Below, one piece after another: positions 1 through 8,001 of a DNA stretch of 64,000 nucleotides (position 1 is its first letter; every line of letters starts with the position of its first letter). The notes under the pieces were generated by a model. It saw nothing but the letters and a program-made list of their open reading frames with translations, had not been told where the DNA came from and searched no databases. Source of the DNA: JBBQXK01 sp038251625 (GTDB lineage: Bacteria > Pseudomonadota > Alphaproteobacteria > Rhodobacterales > Rhodobacteraceae); assembly GCA_038251625.1 (NCBI GenBank), contig JBBSBE010000001.1:1-64000 (forward strand), written 5' to 3'. The position numbers and the translations under genes are program-made.

Positions 1-179
1 CCGGTGTAGCCCAGCATCCCGCGCACCTCGTTGACAAGCCGGGCGCCCGAAAGGAACGTCTCGGCCACCCAGCGGGCGCGGTAGGGATCGCCGGGCATCA
101 GCACGGTTTCGGCAATCTCGCCCGGCTTGGCGCCGATGTGGCTGGTCCCGATGTGGCTGGTCCCGATGTGGCTGGTCAT
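1..179 (-). CDS. deoD: Purine-nucleoside phosphorylase DeoD (partial, N-terminal 59 residues)
   Basis: This is the beginning of a gene that leaves the window at position 1. After a short N-terminus the translation reads GEIAETVLMPGDPYRARW, then AETFLSGARLVNEVRGMLGYT. This matches the start of DeoD-type hexameric purine nucleoside phosphorylases (MPGDP phosphate-binding loop, NNVRGMLGFT-like block). The enzyme cleaves purine (deoxy)ribonucleosides with phosphate in the cytosol. The ATG at 179-177 has an AGGAGG ribosome site at 193-188, eight bases away. That site overlaps the stop codon of the GntR gene just upstream, so the two are probably co-transcribed. The N-terminus carries three in-frame copies of TSHIG, where a typical DeoD has about one such stretch. 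Confidence 0.85.
   Translation of the reverse strand, partial: MTSHIGTSHIGTSHIGAKPGEIAETVLMPGDPYRARWVAETFLSGARLVNEVRGMLGYT
132..176 (-). repeat. 15-bp tandem repeat, 3 copies, inside deoD start
   Basis: Directly after the deoD start codon the coding strand has ACCAGCCACATCGGG twice and then ACCAGCCACATCGGC. These units (176-162, 161-147, 146-132) encode TSHIG three times. The unit is a multiple of three, so a gain or loss of copies keeps the reading frame. It looks like a recent slippage duplication at the non-catalytic N-terminus. Confidence 0.9.
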
Positions 180-191
180 GGGGGGGGCCTC

Positions 192-845
192 CTATCCCGT
201 CAGATGGCGCAAGCCTTGGGTCACATCCGTGCGCACCGCAAGCCGCAGGCCGGGTTCATCGCCCGCGCGCAGGGCGGCGAGGATCATGCGGTGGTGCGGG
301 GGCGGTTCGTTGCGCCGCAGCCGGGTGTAGAGCGCGCGCATGGTGGGGCCAAGCTGCAGCCAGACCGTTTCGGTCAGCGCCAGCATCGCCGGGGCCTGGG
401 CGCGCAGATAGAGCGTGCGGTGGAATTCCAGATTGGTGCGGATGTAGGCCACCGCGTCCTGCTTGGCGACAGCCTCGGCATTGGCGCCGTTGATCGCGGC
501 CAGACGGTCGATCAGCGCGAAATGGGCGCGGGGCAGCGCGCGGGCGGCAAGTTCCGGCTCGATCAGGGCGCGGATGGCGGCCAGTTCCTCGATCCGTTCG
601 GGCGTGAGTTCCGGCGTTGCCACGCGCCCCGAGAGCGACAGCGACAGCGCCCCTTCGGCGACAAGGCGGCGCACCGCTTCGCGTGCGGGGGTCATCGAGA
701 CGCCGAAGGTTTTTGCCACGCCGCGCAGGGTGAGCGGGTGGCCCGGCGCCAGTTCGCCGTGCATCACCTGCGTGCGCAGCGCACGGTAGAGCCGTTCATG
801 CGCGGCGGTCGTGCTGTCGGTCGGGCGAAGCGGGGTGATGGCCAT
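192..845 (-). CDS. GntR-family transcriptional regulator (FCD subfamily)
   Basis: A 217-residue regulator. The N-terminal winged helix-turn-helix (about residues 15-75) contains LTLRGVAKTFGVSMTPAREA and VRRLVAEGALSL, the usual GntR recognition-helix pattern. The C-terminal helical FCD ligand domain contains EFHRTLYL and a later HHRMILAALRAGD, including histidines of the kind that bind metal in FCD domains. ATG at 845 is taken as start; an in-frame GTG at 860 would add five residues, and neither has a strong ribosome site. The gene lies immediately upstream of deoD in the same direction, its stop overlapping the deoD ribosome site. It may therefore control purine or nucleoside salvage, but the ligand cannot be told from the sequence. 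Confidence 0.85.
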   Translation of the reverse strand: MAITPLRPTDSTTAAHERLYRALRTQVMHGELAPGHPLTLRGVAKTFGVSMTPAREAVRRLVAEGALSLSLSGRVATPELTPERIEELAAIRALIEPELAARALPRAHFALIDRLAAINGANAEAVAKQDAVAYIRTNLEFHRTLYLRAQAPAMLALTETVWLQLGPTMRALYTRLRRNEPPPHHRMILAALRAGDEPGLRLAVRTDVTQGLRHLTG

Positions 846-876
846 GGGCGAGGCAAGCACCGCGCGGGGGGCGCGG

Positions 877-1569
877 TCAATCCCCTGCCGTGAAACGAAA
901 GGCGTGTAGCGCCGCGCCTTCCGCTTTCAGCCAGCGGCGGGCGGCGGCATGGGCGGGATAAAGCCGGGCCACCACGGCCCAGAACGCGGGAGAGTGGTTC
1001 ATCTCGGCCAGATGCGCCACCTCGTGCGCCGCCACGTAATCGAGCACCTCGGGCGGGGCCATGACGAGCCGCCAGGAATACATGAGGCCACCAGCCGTGG
1101 TGCAGGACCCCCAGCGCGACCGGGTATCGCGCAAGGCGAGCGTGGCATAGGGGCGCCCGAGGGCCGCGGCGTGGCGGTCGCTGGCCGCCGCCAGCCGTTC
1201 GCGCGCCAGCGCCTTGAGCCAGGCCCCGGTGCGGGCACCCGCCCGGGCCGGATCGCCGGGGATGAGCAGCGCATCACCCTCTGGCCGCACCGCGCGACCG
1301 GGGCCGGGGATCAGCGTCAGCACGCGCCCCTCGACCGGCAGGGCGGTGCCGATGGTGACCGCCTGCAACGCCGGACGGGCGGCGAGTGCGCGGCGCAGCC
1401 AGCCTTCCTGCCCGCGCAGAAAGGCCATCGCCTCGGCCTCGCGCATGCGGGGCGGCAGGGTCAGGGTGACCTGTCCATCAAGGCGGCTGACGCGCAAGGA
1501 CACGCGGCGCGCGCGGGCCGAACGGCGCAGCGTGATCTCGACGCCAGGAAGGCCGGGCAGGTGGGGCAT
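877..1569 (-). CDS. YgjP-type zinc metallohydrolase (M48-like, DUF45)
   Basis: A 230-residue protein of the YgjP/WLM-like metallopeptidase family. The metal site HEVAH is at residues 182-186 with a further His at 192 (context NHSPAFW), and the family block SRWGSC is at 151-156. YgjP-type proteins are annotated as putative metal-dependent hydrolases of uncertain physiological substrate. The start is the ATG at 1569, giving the common MPHLPGLPGVEITL beginning; a longer open frame up to 1743 runs into the region upstream of the next, divergent gene and is not supported. No signal peptide is seen, so it is probably cytosolic. Confidence 0.85.
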   Translation of the reverse strand: MPHLPGLPGVEITLRRSARARRVSLRVSRLDGQVTLTLPPRMREAEAMAFLRGQEGWLRRALAARPALQAVTIGTALPVEGRVLTLIPGPGRAVRPEGDALLIPGDPARAGARTGAWLKALARERLAAASDRHAAALGRPYATLALRDTRSRWGSCTTAGGLMYSWRLVMAPPEVLDYVAAHEVAHLAEMNHSPAFWAVVARLYPAHAAARRWLKAEGAALHAFRFTAGD

Positions 1570-1693
1570 TGCATCCTCGGGCTGGGATGCCCAGATTAGC
1601 GATCCGCACGCTTGTGCGAAAGGCTTTGACACCCCCGCCTGCCTGTGGCAAGGCGCGGCAATTGTGGACCCTCCAGCCATCAAGGATGTGACT

Positions 1694-2029
1694 ATGCCCA
1701 AGGCAGAATGGGGTACGAAGCGTATTTGCCCGACAACCGGCAAACGCTTTTACGACCTGAACCGCGTTCCCGTCGTCAGCCCCTACACGGGCGAAGTGGT
1801 GGATATCGAATCGGCCCGCCGCAAGGCGGTGGCGTCTGTCATCAGCCGCGTTGCGCCGAAGGAAGACGATGATGTTGTGGTCGATGACCTCGACACCGAT
1901 GACGATCTGATCGCCACCGCAGCCACCGACGATGCGGATGCGGATGACGATCTGCTGGAAGACGACGCGGACGAAAACGTGTCGCTGGACGATATCGCCG
2001 ATGTGGCGGGCAGCGACGAAGAACCCTGA
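1694..2029 (+). CDS. FYDLN acid domain protein (TIGR02300 family)
   Basis: A 111-residue acidic protein. The N-terminus reads MPKAEWGTKRICP and then GKRFYDLNR, including the defining FYDLN signature. The two small motifs ICPTTGKRFYDLN and SPYTGE resemble a degenerate zinc-ribbon. The C-terminal half is a low-complexity Asp/Glu tail ending in DEEP. The family is found almost only in Alphaproteobacteria, and its function is unknown. The start is ATG 1694; a much longer open frame from 1214 is antisense to the YgjP gene and is rejected. A strong hairpin follows the stop codon, and tRNA-Ala lies 73 bases further on. Confidence 0.9.
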   Translation: MPKAEWGTKRICPTTGKRFYDLNRVPVVSPYTGEVVDIESARRKAVASVISRVAPKEDDDVVVDDLDTDDDLIATAATDDADADDDLLEDDADENVSLDDIADVAGSDEEP

Positions 2030-2033
2030 TCTT

Positions 2034-2058
2034 TTCGCTTGCAGTCGCTGCAGGCGAA
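2034..2058 (+). terminator. Hairpin after the FYDLN gene
   Basis: An 11-bp stem (2034-2044 with 2048-2058, one G-T wobble) closes a TCG triloop five bases after the stop codon. No U-run follows, so it may act as a Rho-independent-like or 3'-end stabilising structure rather than a classical terminator. Confidence 0.5.
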
Positions 2059-2102
2059 CCCTAGACACGCGGGCGGCGCGAAAGTGCCGTCCGACACCCG
2101 GT

Positions 2103-2178
<76 letters not shown>

Positions 2179-2199
2179 AAATTTCCTTGAAATGACGCG

Positions 2200-3330
2200 C
2201 TAGAGATCCCGCAGGATGCGGGCAGTCTGGCGTGCGCCATCGGTGTTGATTGCGGCGAGCGCGGCAGGTTCCGGCAGGGCCATGGCGGCGCGGATGGCGG
2301 TGGCGAGGGTTTCGGGGGTCAGCGCCTCATCTTCCACCACCGTGGCGCGGCCGAGGGCGGCAAGACGGCGGGCGCGGTCGGCCTGTTCGGTTTCCCCCAG
2401 TTTGGCGAAGGGCACCAGAAGCGCGCGGCACCCCGCCTGCAGGATATCGCCCACGGTATTGTAGCCCGCCTGCGAGACGGAAAGCCGCGCGCCGCGCAGG
2501 AGGCTGGCGAAATCGGTACGGAAGCGTTCAAGCCGCACATGGGGCGGCAGGGTTGCGGCGAGGCGGTCAAAGTTTTCCTGCGCAAGGTTGGGGCCGGTGA
2601 TGAGGCACCATTGGCCAAGATCGGGCAGAAGATGCGCTGCGGCCCCGGCGGCGGCCACCATCCCCGCCCCCACAGCCCCGCCCCCGGCGGAGACCACGAT
2701 ATCGAACCGCTCGGCCGGCATCGGCGCGGGTTCGGGGCAGACAAGGCCTGTGTAGATCACCTTGTCGGCGATCTGGTCGGCGAGGGGGAAGCTTTCCCCG
2801 AGCGCCGCAAAGGTGGGATCGCCGTGCACCAGCACCGCGTCATAGTGCGCGCGCACGACCGCCGCCGTTTCCTCGTCGCGCACGCGTTTGGCGCGGGCTT
2901 GCAGGATATCGCGAACCGAGGCCACGAGTTTGGGGCGGGGCGTTGTGGCCTCGATCGCATCGATCAGGGGGAGGAGTTCGAACTTCACCTGCTTGCGGCC
3001 GAAGGGGAAGGCCTCGGTCATCACGATATCCGGTTTGGCGTGCCGGAAGGCGGCGAGGAGGAGACCGCGGCGGCGGTCGAGGAAGGCCTGGTCCACCGGC
3101 ACACCGTGTTCGTCCGAAAGGCCCGCGAAGGCGATGGAGGAGGCAGCGACGGGCGGCAGGGCGATGTGGCCAAGGCCCGGGCCGGGAAAGCCCGCGACGG
3201 GCATGCCACCGGTGACAAGGGTGACGGTCAGCCCCTCGGCCACCATGGCGCGGGCGATGCGGCTGGCGCGGGCGAGGTGGCCGATGCCCAGAAGGTGCTG
3301 GACGTAGAAAAAGACATGCGGGCCGGTCAT
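2200..3330 (-). CDS. Predicted MurG-like glycosyltransferase (COG4671 type), copy 1
   Basis: A 376-residue GT-B fold protein. It begins HVFFYVQHLLGIGHLARASR, the GxGHL glycine loop found in MurG-like/COG4671 predicted glycosyltransferases. The C-terminal nucleotide-sugar half contains VVSAGGGAVGAG and SVSQAGYNTVGDIL, followed by LLVPFAKLGETEQADRA, which resembles the donor-binding GGxNT and E-Q region of MurG. No signal peptide or membrane span is seen, so it is cytosolic or peripheral. Its ATG overlaps the stop of the preceding glycosyltransferase in an ATGA, so the two are translationally coupled. The run of three transferases suggests stepwise assembly of one glycan or glycolipid; donor and acceptor are unknown. 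Confidence 0.8.
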   Translation of the reverse strand: MTGPHVFFYVQHLLGIGHLARASRIARAMVAEGLTVTLVTGGMPVAGFPGPGLGHIALPPVAASSIAFAGLSDEHGVPVDQAFLDRRRGLLLAAFRHAKPDIVMTEAFPFGRKQVKFELLPLIDAIEATTPRPKLVASVRDILQARAKRVRDEETAAVVRAHYDAVLVHGDPTFAALGESFPLADQIADKVIYTGLVCPEPAPMPAERFDIVVSAGGGAVGAGMVAAAGAAAHLLPDLGQWCLITGPNLAQENFDRLAATLPPHVRLERFRTDFASLLRGARLSVSQAGYNTVGDILQAGCRALLVPFAKLGETEQADRARRLAALGRATVVEDEALTPETLATAIRAAMALPEPAALAAINTDGARQTARILRDL

Positions 3331-4565
3331 GCGGGGGATCCTTCGAAAAGCGCCACAAGCTCGGCGATGCTGCGGCGATAGTCCATCTGGCCGCGCACGC
3401 GGGCGGCGGCGGCTTGCCCAAGGCGGGTGCGCAGGGCGGGATCGGCCAGCGCGCGCTGCAGGGCGAGGGCAAGGGCCGCGGGGTCTTCGGGCGGGACAAG
3501 AAGGCCGGTGACATCATCGGTGATGAGTTCCGGGATGCCCGAGATATCGGTGGACAGGCAGGCAAGGCCCTGGCTTGCCGCCTCGACGATCACGTTTGGC
3601 AGGCCGTCACGGTCGCCATCCCCGGTGATGCGGCAGGCCAGCGCGAAAAGGTCGGCCCCGCGGTACGCGGCCAGAACCTCGGCCTGATCGACCGATCCGC
3701 GCCAGTCGCAGCGGTCAGCAAGGCCGAGGCGCGCGGCCTGATCCTTCAGGGCCTTGCGCTCTGGCCCGCCGCCAAGGTGCAGGAACCGCCAGTGCAGCGC
3801 GGCGGGCAGGCGGGCGAGGGCGTCGAGCAGGATATCGTAGCCCTTCTTCGGCACCGCGCGGCCCACGCTGACGATGATGACGGGGTTCGCGGGGTCATGG
3901 CCGTCGTTCGCGGGCCGCGTGCCATCGAAGGCCGGGAAGCGATCAAGGTTGAGGCCGTGGTAGCTGAGATGGACGCGGGCGGGATCGGGGGCGAGGGATT
4001 GCAGGTGTGCGTGCCCGCTTTCGGTGCAGGTAACGGCCCACCGGGCGCGGGACAGCTTGCCGGTGATTTCCCAGTCGGGGATGGTCCAGATATCCTTGGC
4101 ATGGGCGGAAAGGGAAAACGGCAGGCCCAGCATCGTGGCGGTGTAGTCGGCCACCGAGGTGGGCGTGTGCAGGAAATGGGAATAGAGCCGGTCGGCGCCT
4201 TCCGGCCATTCGGCGGCCAGCACGCAGGCCTGGCCAAGGCGGCGGATGCGGTTGGGCGTGCGGTCGCGCCAGAGGTCGGCCAGGAACTGCGCCCATGCGG
4301 CCCGGAAGCCGGGCAGTCGGCGGGCCGTGAGGAGGCCACGGATCACCCGCAGCGGTTCCTGATAGAGATATTCGGGCAGGTAGAGGACGGGCGCCGTGAT
4401 CTCGTCATGCACGGCGTGGCGCTTCTTGTCCGTGGGATGGCGAAGCGAGACGATCACGAGGTCCATCCCCGCAAGCTCCAACCCCCGCAGTTCCTGCGCG
4501 ATGAAGGTTTCCGACAGGCGCGGATAGCCCTTGACCACCACCGCCACGCGGGCCGGGCGGGTCAC
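3327..4565 (-). CDS. GT4-family glycosyltransferase (WcaL/colanic-acid type)
   Basis: A 412-residue GT-B glycosyltransferase. The N-terminal acceptor domain starts RVAVVVKGYPRLSETFIAQE, the 'YPxxSETFI' block of WcaL/AmsK-like enzymes. The donor domain has VSVGRAVPKKGYDILLDAL and GLPNVIVEAASQGLA, the GT4 E-x7-E region. The start is a GTG at 4565 that overlaps the TGA of the upstream gene as GTGA. The open frame extends to 5312, but that part is a shadow of the upstream gene. The 3' end overlaps the next gene in an ATGA. It is the middle member of a three-transferase block (2200-5764) that directly follows an ABC importer. Confidence 0.85.
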   Translation of the reverse strand: MTRPARVAVVVKGYPRLSETFIAQELRGLELAGMDLVIVSLRHPTDKKRHAVHDEITAPVLYLPEYLYQEPLRVIRGLLTARRLPGFRAAWAQFLADLWRDRTPNRIRRLGQACVLAAEWPEGADRLYSHFLHTPTSVADYTATMLGLPFSLSAHAKDIWTIPDWEITGKLSRARWAVTCTESGHAHLQSLAPDPARVHLSYHGLNLDRFPAFDGTRPANDGHDPANPVIIVSVGRAVPKKGYDILLDALARLPAALHWRFLHLGGGPERKALKDQAARLGLADRCDWRGSVDQAEVLAAYRGADLFALACRITGDGDRDGLPNVIVEAASQGLACLSTDISGIPELITDDVTGLLVPPEDPAALALALQRALADPALRTRLGQAAAARVRGQMDYRRSIAELVALFEGSPA

Positions 4566-5764
4566 GCGGAGGATCCGAGCAGTTCCTTCTCGCGCGCTGC
4601 AAGGGTTTCGCCGACGAGGCGGGAAATGTTGGTAAGCCCCTCGAGATGCAGATGGCCCGGCGCCTGCGACGGGCGGGGACGGCCCGGCAGGGCGCGCAAG
4701 GCAGCGGCAAGGCGCGCGGGGTCGGCCGATTCCTCGGGCAAGAGCATATCGACCAGACCAAGCTCTGCCGCGCGGCTGGCGCGCAGAAGCTGTTCTTCGC
4801 GCGGGGTGGTGCGGGGCACGATGAGGGCGGGTTTGTCGAACGACAAAATCTCGCAATAGGTATTGTAGCCGCCCATCGCGACCACGGCGCTGGCGCCTGC
4901 GATCAGTTCTTCCATGCGGGCGTCGAATTCGATCATCTCGATCTTCGGGATGGTTTCGGCGATGCGCATGAAGCGGGCGCGCTGTTCGCCCGGCATGTAG
5001 GGGCCGAGCACCACCAGCGCCTTGTGCGGCAGGGTGGGATCGTGCTGGTAGGCGGCCATCACGTCGCCCACAAGATCGGCCCCGTCGCCGCCGCCACCGG
5101 TGGTGACCAGCAGGTAATCCCCCTCTGGCCGGTGGGGCGAGCGGTCGGCGTGCAGGGCGCGGCGCTGCAGGAAACCCACGAATTCCATCCGTGCCGCCAG
5201 CCCTTCGGGAAGGTCGAGCCCGACGAGGGGATTGTAGAATTCGGGCGGGCCGTAGACCCAGATATCGTCGTAGATACGGTTCACCTTGGCCAGCACATCG
5301 TTCTTGGCCCATTCGGCGGCCAGAAGATGCGGCGCATCCATCACCTCGCGCAGGCCGAGCACCAGCCGGGTGCCGCTGGCTTTCAGCATTTCCAGCGTCT
5401 CTTCAATCTCGCCGCGCAGGCCCATCGGTTCCTTGTCGACGATGAAAATATCGGGCTGGTAGGTCTCGGCGGTGTGCTGGATGATCGAGCGGCGCATGGC
5501 GATGGTATCCTGCAGGTCCATGTGCTGGGCGAGCGAGGTGTAATCGCCGTTGCGCAGCTTGATGACGCTGGGGATCTTCACGAAATCGACGCGGGCGCGG
5601 TAATCGAAGGCGCCCGCGATCTGGCTGCCCGACACGATGAGCACGCTGAGGCCGCGAAAATCGGCCACCAGTGACTGCGCGATGGTGCGGCAGCGGCGCA
5701 AGTGCCCGAGCCCGAAGGTATCGTGCGAATACATGAGGATGCGGGCATTGTTCAAGCGGGGCAT
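4562..5764 (-). CDS. Predicted MurG-like glycosyltransferase (COG4671 type), copy 2
   Basis: A 400-residue protein paralogous to the 2200-3330 product. It starts with NARILMYSHDTFGLGHLRRC (the glycine-rich GxGHL loop). The donor half has LLVTTGGGGDGADLVGD and AMGGYNTYCEILSFDKPALI. ATG at 5764 is preferred because GGGAGA lies about nine bases upstream; the open frame runs 16 codons further. It lies 66 bases downstream of the permease gene in the same direction, so it may be read from the same transcript as the ABC importer. The two COG4671-type enzymes flank a GT4 enzyme, an arrangement that suggests a dedicated oligosaccharide or glycolipid. Confidence 0.8.
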   Translation of the reverse strand: MPRLNNARILMYSHDTFGLGHLRRCRTIAQSLVADFRGLSVLIVSGSQIAGAFDYRARVDFVKIPSVIKLRNGDYTSLAQHMDLQDTIAMRRSIIQHTAETYQPDIFIVDKEPMGLRGEIEETLEMLKASGTRLVLGLREVMDAPHLLAAEWAKNDVLAKVNRIYDDIWVYGPPEFYNPLVGLDLPEGLAARMEFVGFLQRRALHADRSPHRPEGDYLLVTTGGGGDGADLVGDVMAAYQHDPTLPHKALVVLGPYMPGEQRARFMRIAETIPKIEMIEFDARMEELIAGASAVVAMGGYNTYCEILSFDKPALIVPRTTPREEQLLRASRAAELGLVDMLLPEESADPARLAAALRALPGRPRPSQAPGHLHLEGLTNISRLVGETLAAREKELLGSSA

Positions 5765-5830
5765 GGTGCGCCGTCTCCCGTTCTTGGGCAGCCAGGTGGG
5801 GGTATCGCGCACGTCTGTGCCTTTTGCGGG

Positions 5831-7006
5831 CTACTTATAGGGATCGGCCGCATCGCGCAAACCGTCCCCCAGAAAGTTGAAGGCCAGGACGACCAGAATG
5901 ACGGGGACCACGGGCCACATGAGCCAGGGGTAAAGGGCAAGGATCGAGACGCTGCGCCCTTCGGTCAGCAGGATCCCCCAACTGGTGATGGGCGCACGGA
6001 GGCCAAGGCCGAGGAAGGACAGCGCCGTTTCGCCAAGGATCATGCCGGGAATGGTCAGCGTGGCCGAGGCGATGAGATGCGACATGAAGCCGGGCACGAG
6101 GTGGCGGCCGATGATGCGCGCGCTGCTGGCGCCCTGCAGGCGGGCGGCCAGCACGTAATCCTCTTCCCGCAGGGCAAGCAGTTTCGACCTGACGGCGCGG
6201 GCGAGGCCGGTCCAATCCAGCATGCCGAGGATGACGGTGATCCCGGCATAGACGAGGATCGGGCTCCACGTGACGGGGATGATCGCGGCGAGTGCCAGCC
6301 ACAGGGGGATCGAGGGGATGGATTGCAGCACCTCGATCACGCGCTGCACGATATTATCGAACCAGCCGCCATAGTAGCCCGCCATGCCGCCGATCACGAT
6401 GCCGAGGACAAAGCTCATCGTGACGCCCAGAAGGCCGATGGTCAGCGAAATGCGCGCGCCATAGATGATGCGCGACAGCACGTCGCGGCCAAGGCGATCG
6501 GTGCCCATGAGGAACAGTGTGCCGCTTTCGGCAGGGCAGACAAGGTGGGTGCTGGCCTCGAACAGGCCCCAGAATTCGTAGGTATCGCCCTGGCAGAGAA
6601 ACCGCAGCGGCTGCACGTCGGCGGGATTGTCGGTGTAGACGCGTTGCAGCGTATCCATGTCGAGCCGCATCTCGCGGCCCAGCACATAGGGCGCCACCAG
6701 CGCGCCATCGCGGATGATGTGCACGCGCTGCGGCGGGGCGTAGATGTGATCGGTATGTCGGGTGTGCAGGTCGTAGGGCGCCAGAAATTCGCTGACGAAG
6801 ATCGTGGCGTAGATCGCGATCAGGAAGACGCCCGAGATCACCGCGACGCGGTGCCGCCGGAAGCGCCACCACATCAGCCGCAGTTGCGAGGCCTGTGCGG
6901 CGGCGCCGGTGGCGCCCTGCGCCTCCATCGCGTTGGGATCGAAGGGCGCGTCGGACACGTAATGCGGCAGCGGCGCGCCGGGTTCGGGAAGGGGGCCCAT
7001 GGTCAT
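5831..7006 (-). CDS. ABC importer permease, DppC/OppC type
   Basis: A 391-residue inner-membrane permease of the peptide/opine/nickel family. TM1 is near residues 54-76. The cytoplasmic coupling loop carries EEDYVLAARLQGASSARII, the EAA motif. The family block GTDRLGRDVLSRI precedes TM2. The stretch between TM1 and that block is about 90-110 residues, much longer than in ordinary DppC, and is a probable periplasmic domain. The C-terminus ends in FNFLGDGLRDAADP, typical of the family. Its start codon overlaps the stop of the partner permease (ATGA). With 7003-11782 it forms a complete importer; the substrate could be a peptide, opine or small glycoconjugate. Confidence 0.88.
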   Translation of the reverse strand: MTMGPLPEPGAPLPHYVSDAPFDPNAMEAQGATGAAAQASQLRLMWWRFRRHRVAVISGVFLIAIYATIFVSEFLAPYDLHTRHTDHIYAPPQRVHIIRDGALVAPYVLGREMRLDMDTLQRVYTDNPADVQPLRFLCQGDTYEFWGLFEASTHLVCPAESGTLFLMGTDRLGRDVLSRIIYGARISLTIGLLGVTMSFVLGIVIGGMAGYYGGWFDNIVQRVIEVLQSIPSIPLWLALAAIIPVTWSPILVYAGITVILGMLDWTGLARAVRSKLLALREEDYVLAARLQGASSARIIGRHLVPGFMSHLIASATLTIPGMILGETALSFLGLGLRAPITSWGILLTEGRSVSILALYPWLMWPVVPVILVVLAFNFLGDGLRDAADPYK

Positions 7007-8001
7007 CGTGCCACCTTTCCACCCAGACGGATGCGCGGGTCAAGAAAGGCCAGCGCGATATCCGAGATCAGGACGCCGATGACGGTGAGGAAGGCGAGGA
7101 ACATCAGGAAGGACCCCGCCAGATACATGTCCTGGCTTTGCAGCGCGCGGATCAGCATGGGGCCGGTGGTTTCGAGCGACAGCACGATCGCCGTGACCTC
7201 GGCGCCCGAGATGATGGCGGGCAGGATCGAGCCGATGTCGGAGATGAAGAAGTTCAGCGCCATGCGCAGCGGGTATTTGCGCAAGACCTTGCCCGGCGGC
7301 AGGCCCTTGGCGCGGGCGGTGGTGACGTATTGCTTCTGCAGCTCGTCCAGCAGGTTCGCGCGCAGGCGCCGCACCATGCCGGCGGTGCCCGCGGTGCCGA
7401 TGATCACCACTGGGATCCAGATGTGCGACAGGATCGACAGCACCTTGTCCCAGCTCATCGGCTGATTGAGGTATTCGCGGTCCATCAGCCCGCCGATGGA
7501 GATGCCGAACCAGAGATTGGCGAAATACATCATCACAAGCGCCAGCATGAAGTTGGGGATCGCCACGCCCAGAAGGCCAAGGAAGGTGATGCCGTAATCG
7601 CCCCAACTGTATTGGTGCGTGGCCGAATAGATGCCGATGGGGAAAGCCAGCGCCCAGGTGAAGATGATGGTGACGACCGACAGCATGACGGTCAGCCACA
7701 GGCGGTCGCCCACAACCTCGCTGACGGGCAGGCGGTATTCGAAGGAATAGCCGAAATCGCCCTTCAGCATGCCGGCGGCCCATGTGGCGTAGCGCACGAC
7801 CATCGGCTGATCGAATCCGTAGCGTTCGCGCAGCATCTCGATCTCTGCAAGGTCGGCATCTTCGCCCAGCGCACGCAGTTCGGCGACGTAGCTTTCGAAA
7901 TAGTCGCCGGGCGGCAACTGGATGATGGTGAAGACCAGCACCGAGATCAGAAAGAGCGTGGGCACCATCGCCGCGATGCGCCACAGGATGTACCGGATCA
8001 T
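7003..8001 (-). CDS. ABC importer permease, DppB/OppB type
   Basis: A 332-residue inner-membrane permease. The start MIRYILWRIAAMVPTLFLIS is the standard DppB N-terminus with TM1. The coupling loop carries QKQYVTTARAKGLPPGKVL, the EAA-type ATPase contact. The C-terminal segment DPRIRLGG is also typical. The start at 8001 overlaps the stop of the binding-protein gene in an ATGA; a longer open frame to 8496 is a shadow of that gene. It pairs with the 5831-7006 permease to make the channel. Confidence 0.9.
   Translation of the reverse strand: MIRYILWRIAAMVPTLFLISVLVFTIIQLPPGDYFESYVAELRALGEDADLAEIEMLRERYGFDQPMVVRYATWAAGMLKGDFGYSFEYRLPVSEVVGDRLWLTVMLSVVTIIFTWALAFPIGIYSATHQYSWGDYGITFLGLLGVAIPNFMLALVMMYFANLWFGISIGGLMDREYLNQPMSWDKVLSILSHIWIPVVIIGTAGTAGMVRRLRANLLDELQKQYVTTARAKGLPPGKVLRKYPLRMALNFFISDIGSILPAIISGAEVTAIVLSLETTGPMLIRALQSQDMYLAGSFLMFLAFLTVIGVLISDIALAFLDPRIRLGGKVAR

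Noticed and set aside
1626..1631. TTGACA as a promoter -35 for the FYDLN gene
   Set aside because: The position is plausible but no acceptable -10 box occurs 16-18 bases downstream, so I did not annotate it.
1214..1690. Long N-terminal extension of the FYDLN-domain gene
   Set aside because: The extension is antisense to the YgjP gene and lacks any recognisable pattern; MPKAEWGTKR at 1694 is the family start.
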